Shown here: in pieces, positions 56,003-64,000 of the stretch | Position numbering within the stretch: position 1 is the first letter of the stretch | Layout: the number at the start of each line of letters is the position of its first letter | Source: Pseudomonadota bacterium | GTDB taxonomy: Bacteria > Pseudomonadota > Gammaproteobacteria > Steroidobacterales > Steroidobacteraceae | Length of the DNA stretch: 64,000 bases | Direction: 5' to 3' | Assembly: GCA_016704655.1 (NCBI GenBank) | Contig: JADIZR010000003.1 | Coordinates: 1 to 64,000, forward strand | Notes under the pieces: model-generated | Told to the model about the DNA's origin: nothing | What the model saw: only the letters and a program-made list of their open reading frames with translations | Database searches by the model: none | Translations under genes and position numbers: made by a program

Positions 56003-56679
56003 GGCTGAATTGTAGCCGGGGTGGCCAGCAACTCGTCGCCCGGCAACTCGTTGCCCAGTAACTCATCGCGATGACGGGCGAAAAACTCCAGCGTGCGGCC
56101 GACGGTCCCGACCACCGCGCGCGAGGTGATCGTGGCGCCCGTGTACTGGTCGAAATCGCCGCCGTCCTTGCGGACACGCCAGCGCGTCGCTGCGGGATTG
56201 CCCAGCGACCTGCCGGTGAATCGCTGCATCCAATCCGACCTGGCTGCGTCGATGAAATCGCCCAGTCCGGGAGTCTCGTGGTGACTCACGGTGCGTACAC
56301 CGAGAACCGTCCCATCGGGCGCGACTGCGATCAGCAGGCGGATTGCGCCTGAGTAACCATCCGGCGCGACGGGTTCGAGCACGACCGCGACCGGTTGGCC
56401 GTGGAACCGGGCACGGTACGCGGTGACGGCTTCCGTCGTGCCGAGCAGCTCTGGATCGCGCAACGTCACGGTGTCGGCGAGCAGGTCGTTGTCGTGCGGC
56501 AGTCCGCCGAGCACATGGTCGAAGCGGGCAAGTTCGCGCGCGCGTGCCGTCGCGGCGATCCGGTCGCGCGTGGCTTCGTGGACGACGGCCACGAGACCGA
56601 AGGCTGCGATCGCCGCGGCCGCCAGCACGATGGCGGCGCGAACGCTGCGGCGCGCAGGCGGCTCAGGGTTGCCGGCCAT
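55999..56679 (-). CDS. rsxG: Electron transport complex subunit RsxG
   Basis: A membrane-anchored periplasmic subunit carrying covalent FMN, 226 residues. One N-terminal helix (AAIVLAAAAIAAFGLVAVVH) is followed by the FMN-binding domain. The flavinylation motif is YTGATITSRAV (S/TGAT-x-T), with HHETPGLGDFID before it. The start overlaps the rsxD 3' end by 17 nt. Confidence 0.95.
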   Translation of the reverse strand: MAGNPEPPARRSVRAAIVLAAAAIAAFGLVAVVHEATRDRIAATARARELARFDHVLGGLPHDNDLLADTVTLRDPELLGTTEAVTAYRARFHGQPVAVVLEPVAPDGYSGAIRLLIAVAPDGTVLGVRTVSHHETPGLGDFIDAARSDWMQRFTGRSLGNPAATRWRVRKDGGDFDQYTGATITSRAVVGTVGRTLEFFARHRDELLGNELPGDELLATPATIQP

Positions 56680-57700
56680 AGATCCTGGGGACGGTGTAGC
56701 GGTCGATGAATGGCACGGCGAGGTTCATCAGCAGCACGGCGAATGCAAAGCCGTCCGGATAGCCGCCCCAGGTGCGAATGATCCAGGCGAGCAGCCCGAT
56801 TCCGGCTCCATACCACAAGCGTCCGCGATCGCTGGTCGCTGCCGAAACGGGGTCCGTTGCGATGAAAAACGCAGTCAGCATCGTGGCGCCGGAGAATGCC
56901 TGCATCGCCGGACCCAGCGCGTTTCCGGAATCCAGGCCGTGCGCGATGAAGGACGGCACGAGCAGGCCGCCGAGCACGGCCACGGGGATGTGCCAGCGCA
57001 CGATCCTGCGGAGCATCAGGTACAGGCCTCCTGCGAGCGCCGCGAGATTGATCCAGGCAAAGCCGCGTGCGCCGAGCGTCCCGGCAATGTCCCCGCGCGC
57101 CAGCAGTTCAGGCAGCGTGTAGCGCAGGTCGAGCCCGCTGCGAATCGAGTCGAGTGCGGTCGCTCCGGTGTACCCATCCCAGTGTGTGGTCAGGTCCGCG
57201 CCGTAAAAGCTCGCCACCGACATCCGCGCGAGCTCGGACCAGGAGCGAGAGCCTTCGACGTCCATCGGCACGGGCCAGCGTGTCATCTCCGCGGGGAACG
57301 ACACGAGCAGGATCGCGTAACCCACCATCGCAGGATTGAATGGATTCTGGCCGAGTCCGCCGAAGACGTGCTTGCCGAGCAGGACGGCCAGCGCCGTGCC
57401 GAGCGCACCGAGCCACCACGGCAGCAGCGGTGGGATCGAGAATGCCAGCAGGAACGCGGTGACCAGCACGCTGCCATCCTTGAGTGCAGGTGCTGCGTCA
57501 CGCCCGCGCCACCGCAGCGCCGCGGCCTCAGCGAGCAGAGCCGTGACGCATGCGACGGCCAGTTGCAGCAGCAACCCGGGGCCGAACAGCACGACGTGAG
57601 CCATGCCTGCGGGCAGCAGTGCGAACAGCACTTGGAACATGACGCGCGGCACGGTGTAACCGGCGATGACATGCGGCGCGGGCGAGGTATCGAAGCGCAT
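56663..57700 (-). CDS. rsxD: Electron transport complex subunit RsxD
   Basis: An integral membrane subunit with covalent FMN, 345 residues. Family blocks are FGGLGQNPFNPAMVGYAILL and the flavinylation site AFSGATMLTAFFIATDP. About nine membrane segments are visible. ATG 57700 (MRFDTSPAPHVIAG) is chosen; the frame extends upstream into rsxC but without conservation. It begins 1 nt after the rsxC stop. Confidence 0.95.
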   Translation of the reverse strand: MRFDTSPAPHVIAGYTVPRVMFQVLFALLPAGMAHVVLFGPGLLLQLAVACVTALLAEAAALRWRGRDAAPALKDGSVLVTAFLLAFSIPPLLPWWLGALGTALAVLLGKHVFGGLGQNPFNPAMVGYAILLVSFPAEMTRWPVPMDVEGSRSWSELARMSVASFYGADLTTHWDGYTGATALDSIRSGLDLRYTLPELLARGDIAGTLGARGFAWINLAALAGGLYLMLRRIVRWHIPVAVLGGLLVPSFIAHGLDSGNALGPAMQAFSGATMLTAFFIATDPVSAATSDRGRLWYGAGIGLLAWIIRTWGGYPDGFAFAVLLMNLAVPFIDRYTVPRIYGRQP

Positions 57701-57701
57701 G

Positions 57702-59186
57702 TCAGTTCGAGTCGCCTGCGGAATCGTCGTCCGGTCGCCGCGCGCGATCACGGACGCTTTCGAAGGTCTGCTGTTCGGCGGTCGCGGCTTCCTGCTGCCG
57801 GCGCTTGCGCAGTCCGTGACGTTCCCGCGCATCCGCCGCCTTCTGCGCCATCGCTGCGGCCTCCTGCAGGCGACGCCTCGCGTCACGAAAGCGATCGGCG
57901 AGCAGAATCTGGCTTGGACAGACGTAATCGCACAGGCCGCAATCGATGCAGTCGCTCAAGCCGAGCTGGCGCAACGTGTCGTGCGCGTCCGCGTGCGCCG
58001 CCCGGAGCAGTTGCTGCGGCAGCAGTCCGGCGGGGCACACGCCGGCACAGTCGCCGCAGCGGATGCACGGCACCTCGACGGCCTCGAGCCTTGAACCGAT
58101 GTCGTCCCGCGTCGCGACGAAGATGCAGTTCATCGACTTGGTGAGTCCGACCTCGTCAGATGGCAAGGCACGACCGGTCATGCTGCCGCCGGCAATCAGG
58201 CGCAGCGGCGTATCTCGGTAACCGCCGGACGCTGCGATGAGCGCCGCGAGCGGTGCGCCGATCGGGGCGCGGACGTTGCCAGGGTGTTCGACACCGCTGC
58301 CGGTGACGGTCACGACGCGAGAGAGCATGGGCTCTCCACGCGTGGCCCAGTGCGCGACGGCCGCTGCGGTCGCCACGTTCTGGCAGACCACGCCCGCGTC
58401 TGCCGGCAGGCCGCCCGCGGGCACTTCGACGCCGACGACCGCCGTGATCAGCTGGCGCTCGGCGCCTTGTGGATACACCGCGGGAACCACTGCGAGCGTC
58501 AGGGCTTCGTCACGCAGGCGCTCGATCGCGCTGGTCACGGCTGCAATGGCTGCGGGCTTGTCATCCTCGATCGCGATGACGCAACGCTCGGCGCTGGCAG
58601 CGCGTCGCAGGATGAGCGCGCCGAGCACGACGTCGTCCGCGGCGGAGCGCATCAGTGCGTCGTCACAGCAGATCCATGGTTCGCATTCCGCGCCGTTCAG
58701 CACGAGCGTGTGCGCACCGAGGTTGCGTGCATAGGCCAGCTTGGTCGCGGTCGGAAAGCCCGCGCCGCCGAGGCCGGCGATACCCGCGTCGCGCAAGCGC
58801 TGGACGAGTTCGTCCGGACTGAGCGCAGCGAGGTCGGCGACGGGGCGGACGCTGTCGTCGATCCGGTTCGAGGCGTTGCCGTCGATCACGATACAGACGC
58901 TGCGACCGCTCGGGACAGCGGCCTCGCGTGTCTCGATCGCGACGACGATGCCGGCGAGCGACGCGTGCACGGCGGATGCGTACGGGTGGCCTGCGTGGGC
59001 GACGAGCGTGCCCGCGGCCACGGCTTCTCCCACCGTTACGACGGGTTCGGCGCTGTACCCCGTGCCTTGATCGAGCGCGAGCACCACTTGCGGGGGCAGT
59101 GGCAGTTCGACGATCGGTGTGCCGCACGCCTGCTGCTTGTGCGCGTCGAGCGCGAGGCCGGCGGGGAATGTGGGGCGGGCTGCCAT
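57702..59186 (-). CDS. rsxC: Electron transport complex subunit RsxC
   Basis: The peripheral NADH-binding subunit with FMN and two [4Fe-4S] clusters, 494 residues. It has the NADH/FMN fold GIAGLGGAGFPTATKL and LNGAECEPWI, a SLBB region, and the ferredoxin pair CIRCGDCAGVCPAGLLP and CIDCGLCDYVCPSQI. The C terminus is short and lacks the long Ala/Lys repeats of the E. coli protein. ATG 59186 shares TGATG with the rsxB stop. Confidence 0.95.
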   Translation of the reverse strand: MAARPTFPAGLALDAHKQQACGTPIVELPLPPQVVLALDQGTGYSAEPVVTVGEAVAAGTLVAHAGHPYASAVHASLAGIVVAIETREAAVPSGRSVCIVIDGNASNRIDDSVRPVADLAALSPDELVQRLRDAGIAGLGGAGFPTATKLAYARNLGAHTLVLNGAECEPWICCDDALMRSAADDVVLGALILRRAASAERCVIAIEDDKPAAIAAVTSAIERLRDEALTLAVVPAVYPQGAERQLITAVVGVEVPAGGLPADAGVVCQNVATAAAVAHWATRGEPMLSRVVTVTGSGVEHPGNVRAPIGAPLAALIAASGGYRDTPLRLIAGGSMTGRALPSDEVGLTKSMNCIFVATRDDIGSRLEAVEVPCIRCGDCAGVCPAGLLPQQLLRAAHADAHDTLRQLGLSDCIDCGLCDYVCPSQILLADRFRDARRRLQEAAAMAQKAADARERHGLRKRRQQEAATAEQQTFESVRDRARRPDDDSAGDSN

Positions 59187-59731
59187 CACGCCGCACGCGG
59201 CTGGGAATAGCGCCGCGACACGGCCGGGGCGGGGCGCAGTTCGATGCAGTCGACGGGGCAGGGCGGCAGGCAGAGCTCGCAGCCCGTGCATTGCCGCGTG
59301 ATCACCGTGTGCATCTGCCGGGATGTGCCGACGATGGCATCGACCGGGCAGGCGGGCAGGCAGCGCGCGCAACCGATGCACCTGGCCTCGTCGATCCATG
59401 CCACCTGCGCGGGCTTCGGCACGCCGAACTCGGGATCGAGCGGGCGCAGCGCACGATCAAGTAACTCGGCGAGCGCGCGTACCGTTGCCTCCCCGCCTGG
59501 CGGGCAGCGATCGATTTCCGCCGCACTGCTTGCGATGGCGGCTGCGTAGGGCCGGCAACCCGGGTAGCGGCATTGACCGCACTGCGTCTGCGGCAGCAGC
59601 GCGTCGATGCGCTCCACCAGCGAGTCGGCGTTGGGTTCGATGCGCGCGGCTGCCCAGCCGAGCGCGACGCCGAGCGTGACGGCGAGTGTCGCTGCCACCA
59701 GCACTGCGATGAGGATCGCGCCGGCGTTCAC
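59186..59731 (-). CDS. rsxB: Electron transport complex subunit RsxB
   Basis: The iron-sulfur subunit that links ferredoxin to the membrane, 181 residues. One N-terminal helix (AILIAVLVAATLAVTLGVAL) is followed by a cluster domain (TQCGQCRYPGCRPYA) and two ferredoxin motifs (CIGCARCLPACPVDAI and CTGCELCLPPCPVDCI). The start is GTG 59731, which shares GTGA with the rsxA stop. Confidence 0.94.
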   Translation of the reverse strand: MNAGAILIAVLVAATLAVTLGVALGWAAARIEPNADSLVERIDALLPQTQCGQCRYPGCRPYAAAIASSAAEIDRCPPGGEATVRALAELLDRALRPLDPEFGVPKPAQVAWIDEARCIGCARCLPACPVDAIVGTSRQMHTVITRQCTGCELCLPPCPVDCIELRPAPAVSRRYSQPRAA

Positions 59732-60309
59732 CGTGCGCCCAGCCCGGCGAAACCCATGAAGGCGAGCGCCATCAGGCCCGCCGTCACCAGCGCCACGGGC
59801 GCGCCGCGGAAGGCTCGCGGCACGTCGGCCGTGTCCAGGCGTTCGCGCAGCGCCGTGAACAGCAACAGCGCCAGTCCGAAGCCGGCGCCGGCGCTCGCAC
59901 CGAAGACGAGCGACTCGAGCAAGCCGTGCTGGCGATCGACGTTCAACAGCGCCACGCCCAGCACGGCGCAGTTGGTCGTGATCAGCGGCAGGAAAATGCC
60001 GAGTAACTGGTGCAGGAGAGGGCTCGTCGCCCGCACCATGATCTCGGCAAACTGCACGACTCCTGCGATCAGCAGGATGAAGACCAGCGTGCGCAGGTAC
60101 TCGAGACCCAGCGGCACCAGTACCCACTGCCACAGGGCGAAGCTCAGGCCCGAGGCGAGGGTGAGCACGAACAGGGTCGCGAGGGCCATGCCGACCGCGG
60201 CCTCGAAGCGGCGGCTCACGCCGATGAACGGGCAGAGCCCGAGGAAGTTCGACAGGACGAAGTTGTTGACCAGGCTCGCTCCGAGCGCGAGCAGCAGCAG
60301 CTCGGTCAT
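59728..60309 (-). CDS. rsxA: Electron transport complex subunit RsxA
   Basis: An integral membrane subunit, the paralogue of RsxE, 193 residues with six helices. NNFVLSNFLGLCPFIGVSRR and GIFLPLITTNCAVLGVALLN carry the intramembrane Cys residues that bind iron with RsxE. It is 19 nt downstream of metG and first in rsxABCDGE. In E. coli the complex keeps SoxR reduced; in other bacteria it couples ion flow to ferredoxin reduction. Confidence 0.96.
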   Translation of the reverse strand: MTELLLLALGASLVNNFVLSNFLGLCPFIGVSRRFEAAVGMALATLFVLTLASGLSFALWQWVLVPLGLEYLRTLVFILLIAGVVQFAEIMVRATSPLLHQLLGIFLPLITTNCAVLGVALLNVDRQHGLLESLVFGASAGAGFGLALLLFTALRERLDTADVPRAFRGAPVALVTAGLMALAFMGFAGLGAR

Positions 60310-60328
60310 GGGCTCCTCGTCGCCGGTG

Positions 60329-62437
60329 TCACTTCACCTTCATGCCGGGCGTCGCGCCCGCATCGGGGGAGAGCAGGAAAATCTCCTGTCCGCCGGGCCC
60401 GGCCGCGAGCACCATGCCTTCGGAGAGCCCGAAGCGCATCTTGCGCGGCGCGAGATTGGCCACCACGACCGTCAGTCGACCGACGAGCTGCGCGGGTTCG
60501 TAGGCTGAGCGAATGCCCGCGAAGATCTGCCGCTGGCCGAGTTCGCCGAGATCGACGCCAAGCCTGAGCAGCTTGTCCGCACCGTCGACGAGTTCGGCCG
60601 AGTCGATGCGCGCGATACGCAGGTCGACCTTCATGAAGTCGTCGATCGACAGCTCCGCGGGCGGAGCGACGAGTTCGGCGGACTTTGCCGCAGACGTCGC
60701 GGCGACTTTTGCCGGTTTCGCCGCAGACTTTGCCGTGACCACTGGAACAGTCGTGGCAGCCGCCTCCGGCGCGCTGACGGGCTTCAGGCTCTCGGCCGAG
60801 GCAGCGAGCAGCGCCTTGACCGCGGCCGGGTCGACCCGCGTTGCCAGCGGCTCGTAGGCGTTGATCGCCGTGTCGAGAAGTGGCGTGGCTGCGTCGGCCC
60901 AGTTCTGCGAGGGCAATCCGAAAAATTTCTCTGCGCCCGCAGCGAGCCTCGGCATGACGGGCTTCAGGTACACCGCGAGCACGCGGAACAGGTTGATGCC
61001 TTGCGTGCAGACGGCCTGCACTTCGGCGGCACGCGCCGGATCTTTCGCCATGAGCCAGGGCTTCTGCTGGTCGATGTAGAGGTTTGCACGATCGGTGAGC
61101 GACATGATTTCACGCATCGCGCCAGCGAGATCACGACCTTCGTACAGCGCGGCGACGCGTTCGCCGGCCGCAGCGAATTCGCCCTGCAGGGCCGCATCTG
61201 CGAGCGTGGAGGCCAGCCTGCCGGCCGAGCCCCGCGTAATGAACCCCGCACACCGGCTTGCGATGTTGACGAGCTTGCCGACGACGTCGGAATTCACCTT
61301 GGCCACGAAGTCGTCAAGGTTGAGGTCGAGATCTTCGACGCCGTCGCCGAGGCGTGAAGCGAAGTAATAGCGCAGGTATTCCGCCGGCAGGTGATCGAGC
61401 CAGGTGCGCGCGGAGATCAGCGTGCCGCGCGATTTCGACATCTTCAGTCCGTTGACGGTCAGGAAGCCGTGCGCGAACACCGACGTCGGTGGCCGGTAAC
61501 CCGCTCCCACCAGCACGGCCGGCCAGAACAGCGTGTGGAAATACACGATGTCCTTGCCGATGAAGTGATACACCTCTGCGTCGCTGTCCGGTTGCCAGTA
61601 CCGGTCGAAATCCCGCCCGGTACGGCGGCAGTACTGCAGCAGGCTCGAGAGGTAACCGATGGGCGCGTCGAGCCAGACGTAGAAGTACTTGCCGGTTTCG
61701 CCCGGGATCCCGAAGCCGAAATACGGCTCGTCGCGCGAAATGTCCCAGTCGCGCAGGCCCGCGCTGAACCACTCGTCGAGCTTGGCTGTGACGGCGGACT
61801 GCAGGCGGTCGCCGCTCGTCCAGGCACGCAGCATCGGCTCGAAGTCGCCGAGCTTGAAGAACAGGTGCTCCGACTGCTTCTGCACGGGCGCCGTGCCGCT
61901 CACCACCGAAACGGCATGCAGCAGGTCGGCCGGCGTGTAGGTGGCGCCGCAGACCTCGCAGCTGTCGCCGTACTGGTCGAGCGCGCCGCACCTCGGGCAC
62001 GTGCCGCGCACGTAGCGGTCGGGCAGGAACATCTTGGCCTGCTCGTCGTACGCCTGCACGATCGTCTCGCGCCGGATGTGGCCACCCGCGACGAGTCGGC
62101 GATAGATTTCGTAGGTGACCTCGCGATTCTCGTCCGAGTGCGTGGTGTGGAAGTTGTCGTACGAGATGTCGAACTCGCCGAAGTCGCGGCGCTGTTCGGC
62201 ACCGACGCGCTCGATCAGCTGCTCGGGCGTGATGCCTTCCTGCCGGGCCTTGAGCATGATCGGCGTGCCGTGCGCGTCGCTCGCCCAGATGAACAGGCAG
62301 TCGTGGCCGCGCATGCGCTGGAACCGCACCCAGATGTCGGTCTGGACGTATTCGACGATGTGCCCCAGGTGCGGCGCGCCGTTGGCATACGGCAACGCGC
62401 TGGTGACGAGCAGGGTGCGCTTGGCGGGGGCGGTCAT
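60329..62437 (-). CDS. metG: Methionyl-tRNA synthetase
   Basis: A class I synthetase that charges tRNA-Met and initiator tRNA, 702 residues. It has the HIGH-type motif PYANGAPHLGHIVEYVQ, the zinc knuckle CPRCGALDQYGDSCEVCG, the KMSKS loop GLKMSKSRGT and a C-terminal EMAP/Trbp111 tRNA-binding domain (DDFMKVDLRIARI). An Ala/Lys-rich linker (about 545-590) joins core and tail. ATG 62437 is chosen; the frame runs 71 codons upstream into the repeat element without conservation. Confidence 0.96.
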   Translation of the reverse strand: MTAPAKRTLLVTSALPYANGAPHLGHIVEYVQTDIWVRFQRMRGHDCLFIWASDAHGTPIMLKARQEGITPEQLIERVGAEQRRDFGEFDISYDNFHTTHSDENREVTYEIYRRLVAGGHIRRETIVQAYDEQAKMFLPDRYVRGTCPRCGALDQYGDSCEVCGATYTPADLLHAVSVVSGTAPVQKQSEHLFFKLGDFEPMLRAWTSGDRLQSAVTAKLDEWFSAGLRDWDISRDEPYFGFGIPGETGKYFYVWLDAPIGYLSSLLQYCRRTGRDFDRYWQPDSDAEVYHFIGKDIVYFHTLFWPAVLVGAGYRPPTSVFAHGFLTVNGLKMSKSRGTLISARTWLDHLPAEYLRYYFASRLGDGVEDLDLNLDDFVAKVNSDVVGKLVNIASRCAGFITRGSAGRLASTLADAALQGEFAAAGERVAALYEGRDLAGAMREIMSLTDRANLYIDQQKPWLMAKDPARAAEVQAVCTQGINLFRVLAVYLKPVMPRLAAGAEKFFGLPSQNWADAATPLLDTAINAYEPLATRVDPAAVKALLAASAESLKPVSAPEAAATTVPVVTAKSAAKPAKVAATSAAKSAELVAPPAELSIDDFMKVDLRIARIDSAELVDGADKLLRLGVDLGELGQRQIFAGIRSAYEPAQLVGRLTVVVANLAPRKMRFGLSEGMVLAAGPGGQEIFLLSPDAGATPGMKVK

Positions 62438-62517
62438 TGGGGCGGCAGGGTCCCGGGACGATGGACCTGTAATTATGCCAGTCAGGCGCCAAACCGTGGA
62501 GCGATGGGCCCTGCGGC

Positions 62518-62641
62518 GGATTTGGTACCTCTCCTGCGCCTTGGAAAGGCAGACACGCGGCGCAGGAGAGGTACCAAATCCACCGCCTGGACGTCCGCGC
62601 CTGAGTTCGCACTCGCCATGGGCGAGCGCTCGCACGGCGCA
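62518..62641 (+). repeat. Constant-loop/variable-stem bipartite hairpin element (copy A)
   Basis: Hairpin 1 has perfect 23-bp arms (62518-62540 and 62559-62581) around TTGGAAAGGCAGACACGC (62541-62558). After 15 nt, GCGCCTGAG (62597-62605) opens hairpin 2 with inner stem CTCGCC/GGCGAG; ACGGCGCA closes it at 62634-62641. It lies upstream of metG on the side of pilT and faces copy B. Confidence 0.8.
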
Positions 62642-62678
62642 TGTCGCCACAGCAGCGTCTGCTGCCGCTGCGCTGTCG

Positions 62679-62768
62679 GCGCATTGCTCGGAGTCTCGGT
62701 ACGTCCTCCGCGCCGCGTGTCTGCCTTTCCAAGGCGCGGAGGACGTACCGAGACTCCGAGCAATGCGC
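62679..62768 (-). repeat. Constant-loop/variable-stem hairpin element (copy B)
   Basis: Perfect 36-bp arms (62679-62714 and 62733-62768) enclose GCGTGTCTGCCTTTCCAA (62715-62732), the exact reverse complement of the loop in copies A and D. The stem shares no long match with copy A. Between A and B there is a further small hairpin (CAGCAGCGTCTGCTG, 62650-62664). The rest of 62769-62836, up to pilT, shows nothing else. Confidence 0.8.
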
Positions 62769-62836
62769 AGGCTGAGGGCAGTCGACTTACGGCGTCCCGC
62801 CGAAGCGCAGTCGCTAGCGCGATGCCGAGGCCCCGT

Positions 62837-63952
62837 TCAACCCATGTCCTTGAACTGTTCGAACTGCGGCTTGTTCATGGCCTTTTCGTACGCCGCCCGG
62901 CCGCTGATCACGCCCTTGTCGAACAATTCCTTGATCGCCGAGTCCATGACGCGCATGCCATGGGCGCCGCCGCTCTGCATCGCGTTCTCGAGCTGGTCGA
63001 GCTTGCCTTGGCGGATCAGGTTGGAGACTGCCGGCGTGTTGATGAGGATCTCGAGCGCGGCGACCCGCCCGCGCTTGTCCGCGCGCAGGATCAGCTGCTG
63101 CGAGATCACGCCGCGCAGCGAGGTAGACAGCATGGTCCGCACGTGACTCTGCTTGTCGGCGGGGAAGGCGTTGACGATGCGGTCCACGGTGGGCGCGGCG
63201 CCGTTGGTGTGCAGGGTGCCCATCACGAGGATGCCCATCTCGGCCGCCGTGACCGCGATGCTCATCGTCTCGAGGTCGCGCAACTCGCCGACCAGCACGA
63301 TGTCCGGATCCTCGCGCAGGGCCGAGTGCAGGGCCTCGGCAAACCCCGGACTGTGCAGGCCGACTTCGCGCTGGCTCACCAGGCAGTTCTTGCGCGGATG
63401 GACGAATTCGATCGGGTCCTCGATCGTGAGGATGTGGCCTTTCTCGCGTGCGTTGATGTCGTCGATCATCGCGGCCAGCGTCGTCGACTTGCCGGAGCCG
63501 GTCTTGCCGGTCACGAGGATCAGGCCGTTGTTGACGCGGCACAGGCTGCGCACGGCCGGCGGCATGTTGAGCTGTTCGAGCGTCAGCGCCTTCGACGGGA
63601 TCGCTCGCAGCACGGCGCCGAGCCCGCCGATGTGCCTGAACACGTTGACGCGGAAACGCGAGACGCCCGGGATGGAATAAGCAAAATCGGCACCGTCTTT
63701 TTCCTCGAGCTGCTGCAGCGCGCGGCGCGTGATGAAGTCCATGATCGTGTCGTGCACCAACTGCTTCTCGAGTGGCGCATCGCGCAGCGACTGCAGCTCG
63801 CCGTTGTAGCGGATGCGCGGCGGGTCGCCGGCGACGAAATGCAGGTCGGAGCCGCCGCGCCTGACCACTTCCAGCAGGAATTCATCGATGCGTCGCGGCG
63901 TGTGCTGCGGCGTTTCAGGACTGGCGACCTGTGTCGTGGTTTCGGTGGACAT
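62837..63952 (-). CDS. pilT: Type IV pilus retraction ATPase, PilT family
   Basis: A hexameric cytoplasmic ATPase that powers pilus retraction, 371 residues. An N-terminal PAS-like domain has GGSDLHFVAGDPPRIRYNG. The ATPase core has Walker A VTGKTGSGKSTTLAAMIDD, the Asp box LTIEDPIEFVH, Walker B DPDIVLVGELRD, the His box GTLHTNGAAPTVDRI and the retraction motif TPAVSNLIRQGK. It is closer to PilT than to PilU. An N-terminal extension of about 20 residues is unusual. ATG 63952 overlaps the upstream stop (TGATG), so it belongs to an operon entering from the right. Confidence 0.92.
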   Translation of the reverse strand: MSTETTTQVASPETPQHTPRRIDEFLLEVVRRGGSDLHFVAGDPPRIRYNGELQSLRDAPLEKQLVHDTIMDFITRRALQQLEEKDGADFAYSIPGVSRFRVNVFRHIGGLGAVLRAIPSKALTLEQLNMPPAVRSLCRVNNGLILVTGKTGSGKSTTLAAMIDDINAREKGHILTIEDPIEFVHPRKNCLVSQREVGLHSPGFAEALHSALREDPDIVLVGELRDLETMSIAVTAAEMGILVMGTLHTNGAAPTVDRIVNAFPADKQSHVRTMLSTSLRGVISQQLILRADKRGRVAALEILINTPAVSNLIRQGKLDQLENAMQSGGAHGMRVMDSAIKELFDKGVISGRAAYEKAMNKPQFEQFKDMG

Positions 63953-64000
63953 CAGAGTCCCTGCGTCACGTCGGCCTTGAGGATCGCCGTGCCCTCGGGA
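63952..64000 (-). CDS. 3' end of an unidentified gene upstream of pilT
   Basis: Only the last 15 codons are in the window, ending PEGTAILKADVTQGL and a TGA that overlaps the pilT ATG (TGATG). The overlap and smooth frame support a real coupled gene. Too little is present to name a family. Confidence 0.5.
   Translation of the reverse strand, partial: PEGTAILKADVTQGL

Noticed and set aside
62518..62768. Copies A and B as plain Rho-independent terminators
   Set aside because: No T-run follows either stem. The stems are far longer than needed, and the loop is identical in unrelated locations.
62518..62768. Copies A and B as integron attC sites or IS200/IS605 ends
   Set aside because: There are no R-box/L-box core sites, no cassette genes and no transposase nearby, and the stems are unrelated in sequence.

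Overview
The window is about 64 kb of high-GC chromosomal DNA from a gammaproteobacterium, probably a Xanthomonadales, Nevskiales or Steroidobacter-type lineage. The evidence is the rsxABCDGE-nth operon, the fimT-pilVWX-pilY1-pilE minor pilin operon, a homodimeric AceE with a lipoyl-E3 fusion, GrxD, RNase T and class II PyrC. Most of it is housekeeping sequence. Single-base frameshifts break several essential genes (ileS, lspA, aceE, aceF, lpd and others), usually by one nucleotide and often in a homopolymer. This points to an uncorrected long-read or metagenome assembly rather than true gene loss. The first 3.3 kb is much worse.

Layout. 1-3.3 kb: four decayed or error-ridden genes (ABC-F ATPase, NTF2-like protein, M20 peptidase, a small unknown). 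3.4-7.0 kb: tRNA-Pro, ispB, then rplU-rpmA-obgE with a clear promoter and terminator, and rpsT. 7.1-14.3 kb: a polypurine/polypyrimidine hairpin, then murJ-ribF-ileS-lspA-ispH, tightly packed. 14.4-22.1 kb: the type IV pilus minor pilin operon on the minus strand, with a small secreted protein of unknown function between pilX and pilY1. 22.2-24.6 kb: a Fur-family regulator, tRNA-Thr and two tandem LpxL-type acyltransferases. 24.5-26.0 kb: an IS256-family element set between two GA/CT-rich tracts. 26.0-30.7 kb: an acyl-AMP ligase-ACP fusion, a P450, an Sfp-type phosphopantetheinyl transferase and a DUF374 acyltransferase, which look like a small acyl-ACP pathway. 30.7-37.0 kb: a CDF metal exporter, a GT2 and an ArnT-like glycosyltransferase pair, and a GAF-PAS-PAS-GGDEF-EAL protein. 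37.5-42.4 kb: a GST and a copper set (CopA-type ATPase, Met-rich periplasmic protein, small membrane protein). 42.5-48.2 kb: nadC, a PuuD-like membrane protein, DUF1289, grxD, rnt, pyrC and an M17 aminopeptidase. 48.3-54.2 kb: the pyruvate dehydrogenase operon. 54.2-62.4 kb: metG-rsxABCDGE-nth-DUF1841. 62.8-64 kb: pilT.

The most unusual structure is a family of intergenic hairpins at about 37.2, 42.5, 62.5 and 62.7 kb. Three copies carry an identical 18-nt loop and a fourth carries a close relative, but each has a completely different, long and nearly perfect stem. Two copies are followed at the same spacing by a second hairpin with a constant GCGCC/GGCGC base and a variable stem. I do not recognise this arrangement as a named repeat family.
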